A stretch of 5,740 nt of DNA from STC-74 sp043756665 (GTDB lineage: Bacteria; Patescibacteriota; Gracilibacteria; BD1-5; UBA2023): contig JAYUQR010000011.1 in NCBI GenBank assembly GCA_043756665.1, positions 1-5,740 on the forward strand, read 5' to 3'. The notes beneath the pieces were generated by a model. That model was not told where the DNA came from. It did not search any database and saw nothing but the letters and a program-made list of their open reading frames with translations. The position numbers and the translations under genes were made by a program. This document shows positions 5,607-5,740 of the stretch, piece by piece (position 1 is the first letter of the stretch; the number at the start of each line of letters is the position of its first letter).

Positions 5607-5740
5607 AGATTCATACTAATTTTTATAATATATATGCAAGTTATTTATTTCCACCCATTGGGTCTAAAACCCCGTGACTTCAGTCCGATTGTAACTATAC
5701 TGTCAAGTAGTGTAGATAAAATCTTTCTGAAATCAATATG
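5607..5740. other. Right-end intergenic region, no firm feature
   Basis: These 134 bases hold no supported gene. AT-rich DNA just before the peptidase start (5620-5645) could contain its promoter, but I find no good -35/-10 pair. On the plus strand TTGTAA (5689-5694) and TAGATA (5713-5718), 18 bases apart, precede an ATG at the last three bases, which might start the next gene. Short palindromes ACCCATTGGGT (5653-5663) and GACTTCAGTC (5676-5685) are present. Confidence 0.3.

Noticed and set aside
5701..5706. Perfect TTGACA on the minus strand as a -35 for the peptidase gene
   Set aside because: No -10-like hexamer lies 15-19 bases downstream on that strand.
1..5740. CRISPR array or tRNA/rRNA genes
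   Set aside because: No regularly spaced repeats of suitable length, no cloverleaf with a T-loop sequence, and no rRNA-like segments were seen on either strand.

Overview
The window reads coherently only if UGA is translated as glycine (NCBI genetic code 25). About 29 in-frame TGA codons fall at glycine positions in five reading frames. Two of them are inside the Walker A motif of a UvrD/PcrA helicase, and others sit beside the metal-binding motif of a pirin. TAA and TAG remain stops. This code is established for Gracilibacteria (BD1-5) and Absconditabacteria (SR1), so the DNA most likely comes from one of these ultra-small candidate-phyla bacteria. I cannot tell which from the window. With the standard code every gene here is broken into pieces.

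Layout, left to right. A possible tail of an upstream gene ends at 86. A promoter-like site (154-181) precedes an 81-bp fragment of a pirin gene (208-291) that hits a stop after 27 codons. A DUF3800 gene follows (377-973, +). A nested inverted repeat covers its stop codon. The complete pirin gene is next (1090-2121, +), and its first 27 codons are about 90% identical to the upstream fragment. A 129-bp gap with short tandem repeats separates pirin from the convergent pcrA/uvrD helicase gene (2251-4617, -). Behind the pcrA start, on the + strand, is a compact promoter-to-terminator unit (4627-4789) that looks like an unidentified structured small RNA. The right end holds a C39/papain-like cysteine peptidase candidate (5193-5606, -). 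After its TAG the same frame continues into a further ORF of unknown function (to 4788).

The most unusual content is the set of GC-rich palindromic repeats inside genes. One lies in pirin and a composite of two lies in pcrA. All three palindrome cores are read in the same frame and encode Pro-Leu-x-Arg-Gly. A second palindrome family sits elsewhere in pcrA. All insertions keep the frame and fall where loops are expected, as in the Rickettsia palindromic elements. The duplicated pirin 5' end on either side of the DUF3800 gene is the second notable structure.

The genes do not form an obvious pathway. PcrA is housekeeping DNA repair, pirin is a cupin of redox or dioxygenase type, and DUF3800 and the peptidase look accessory.
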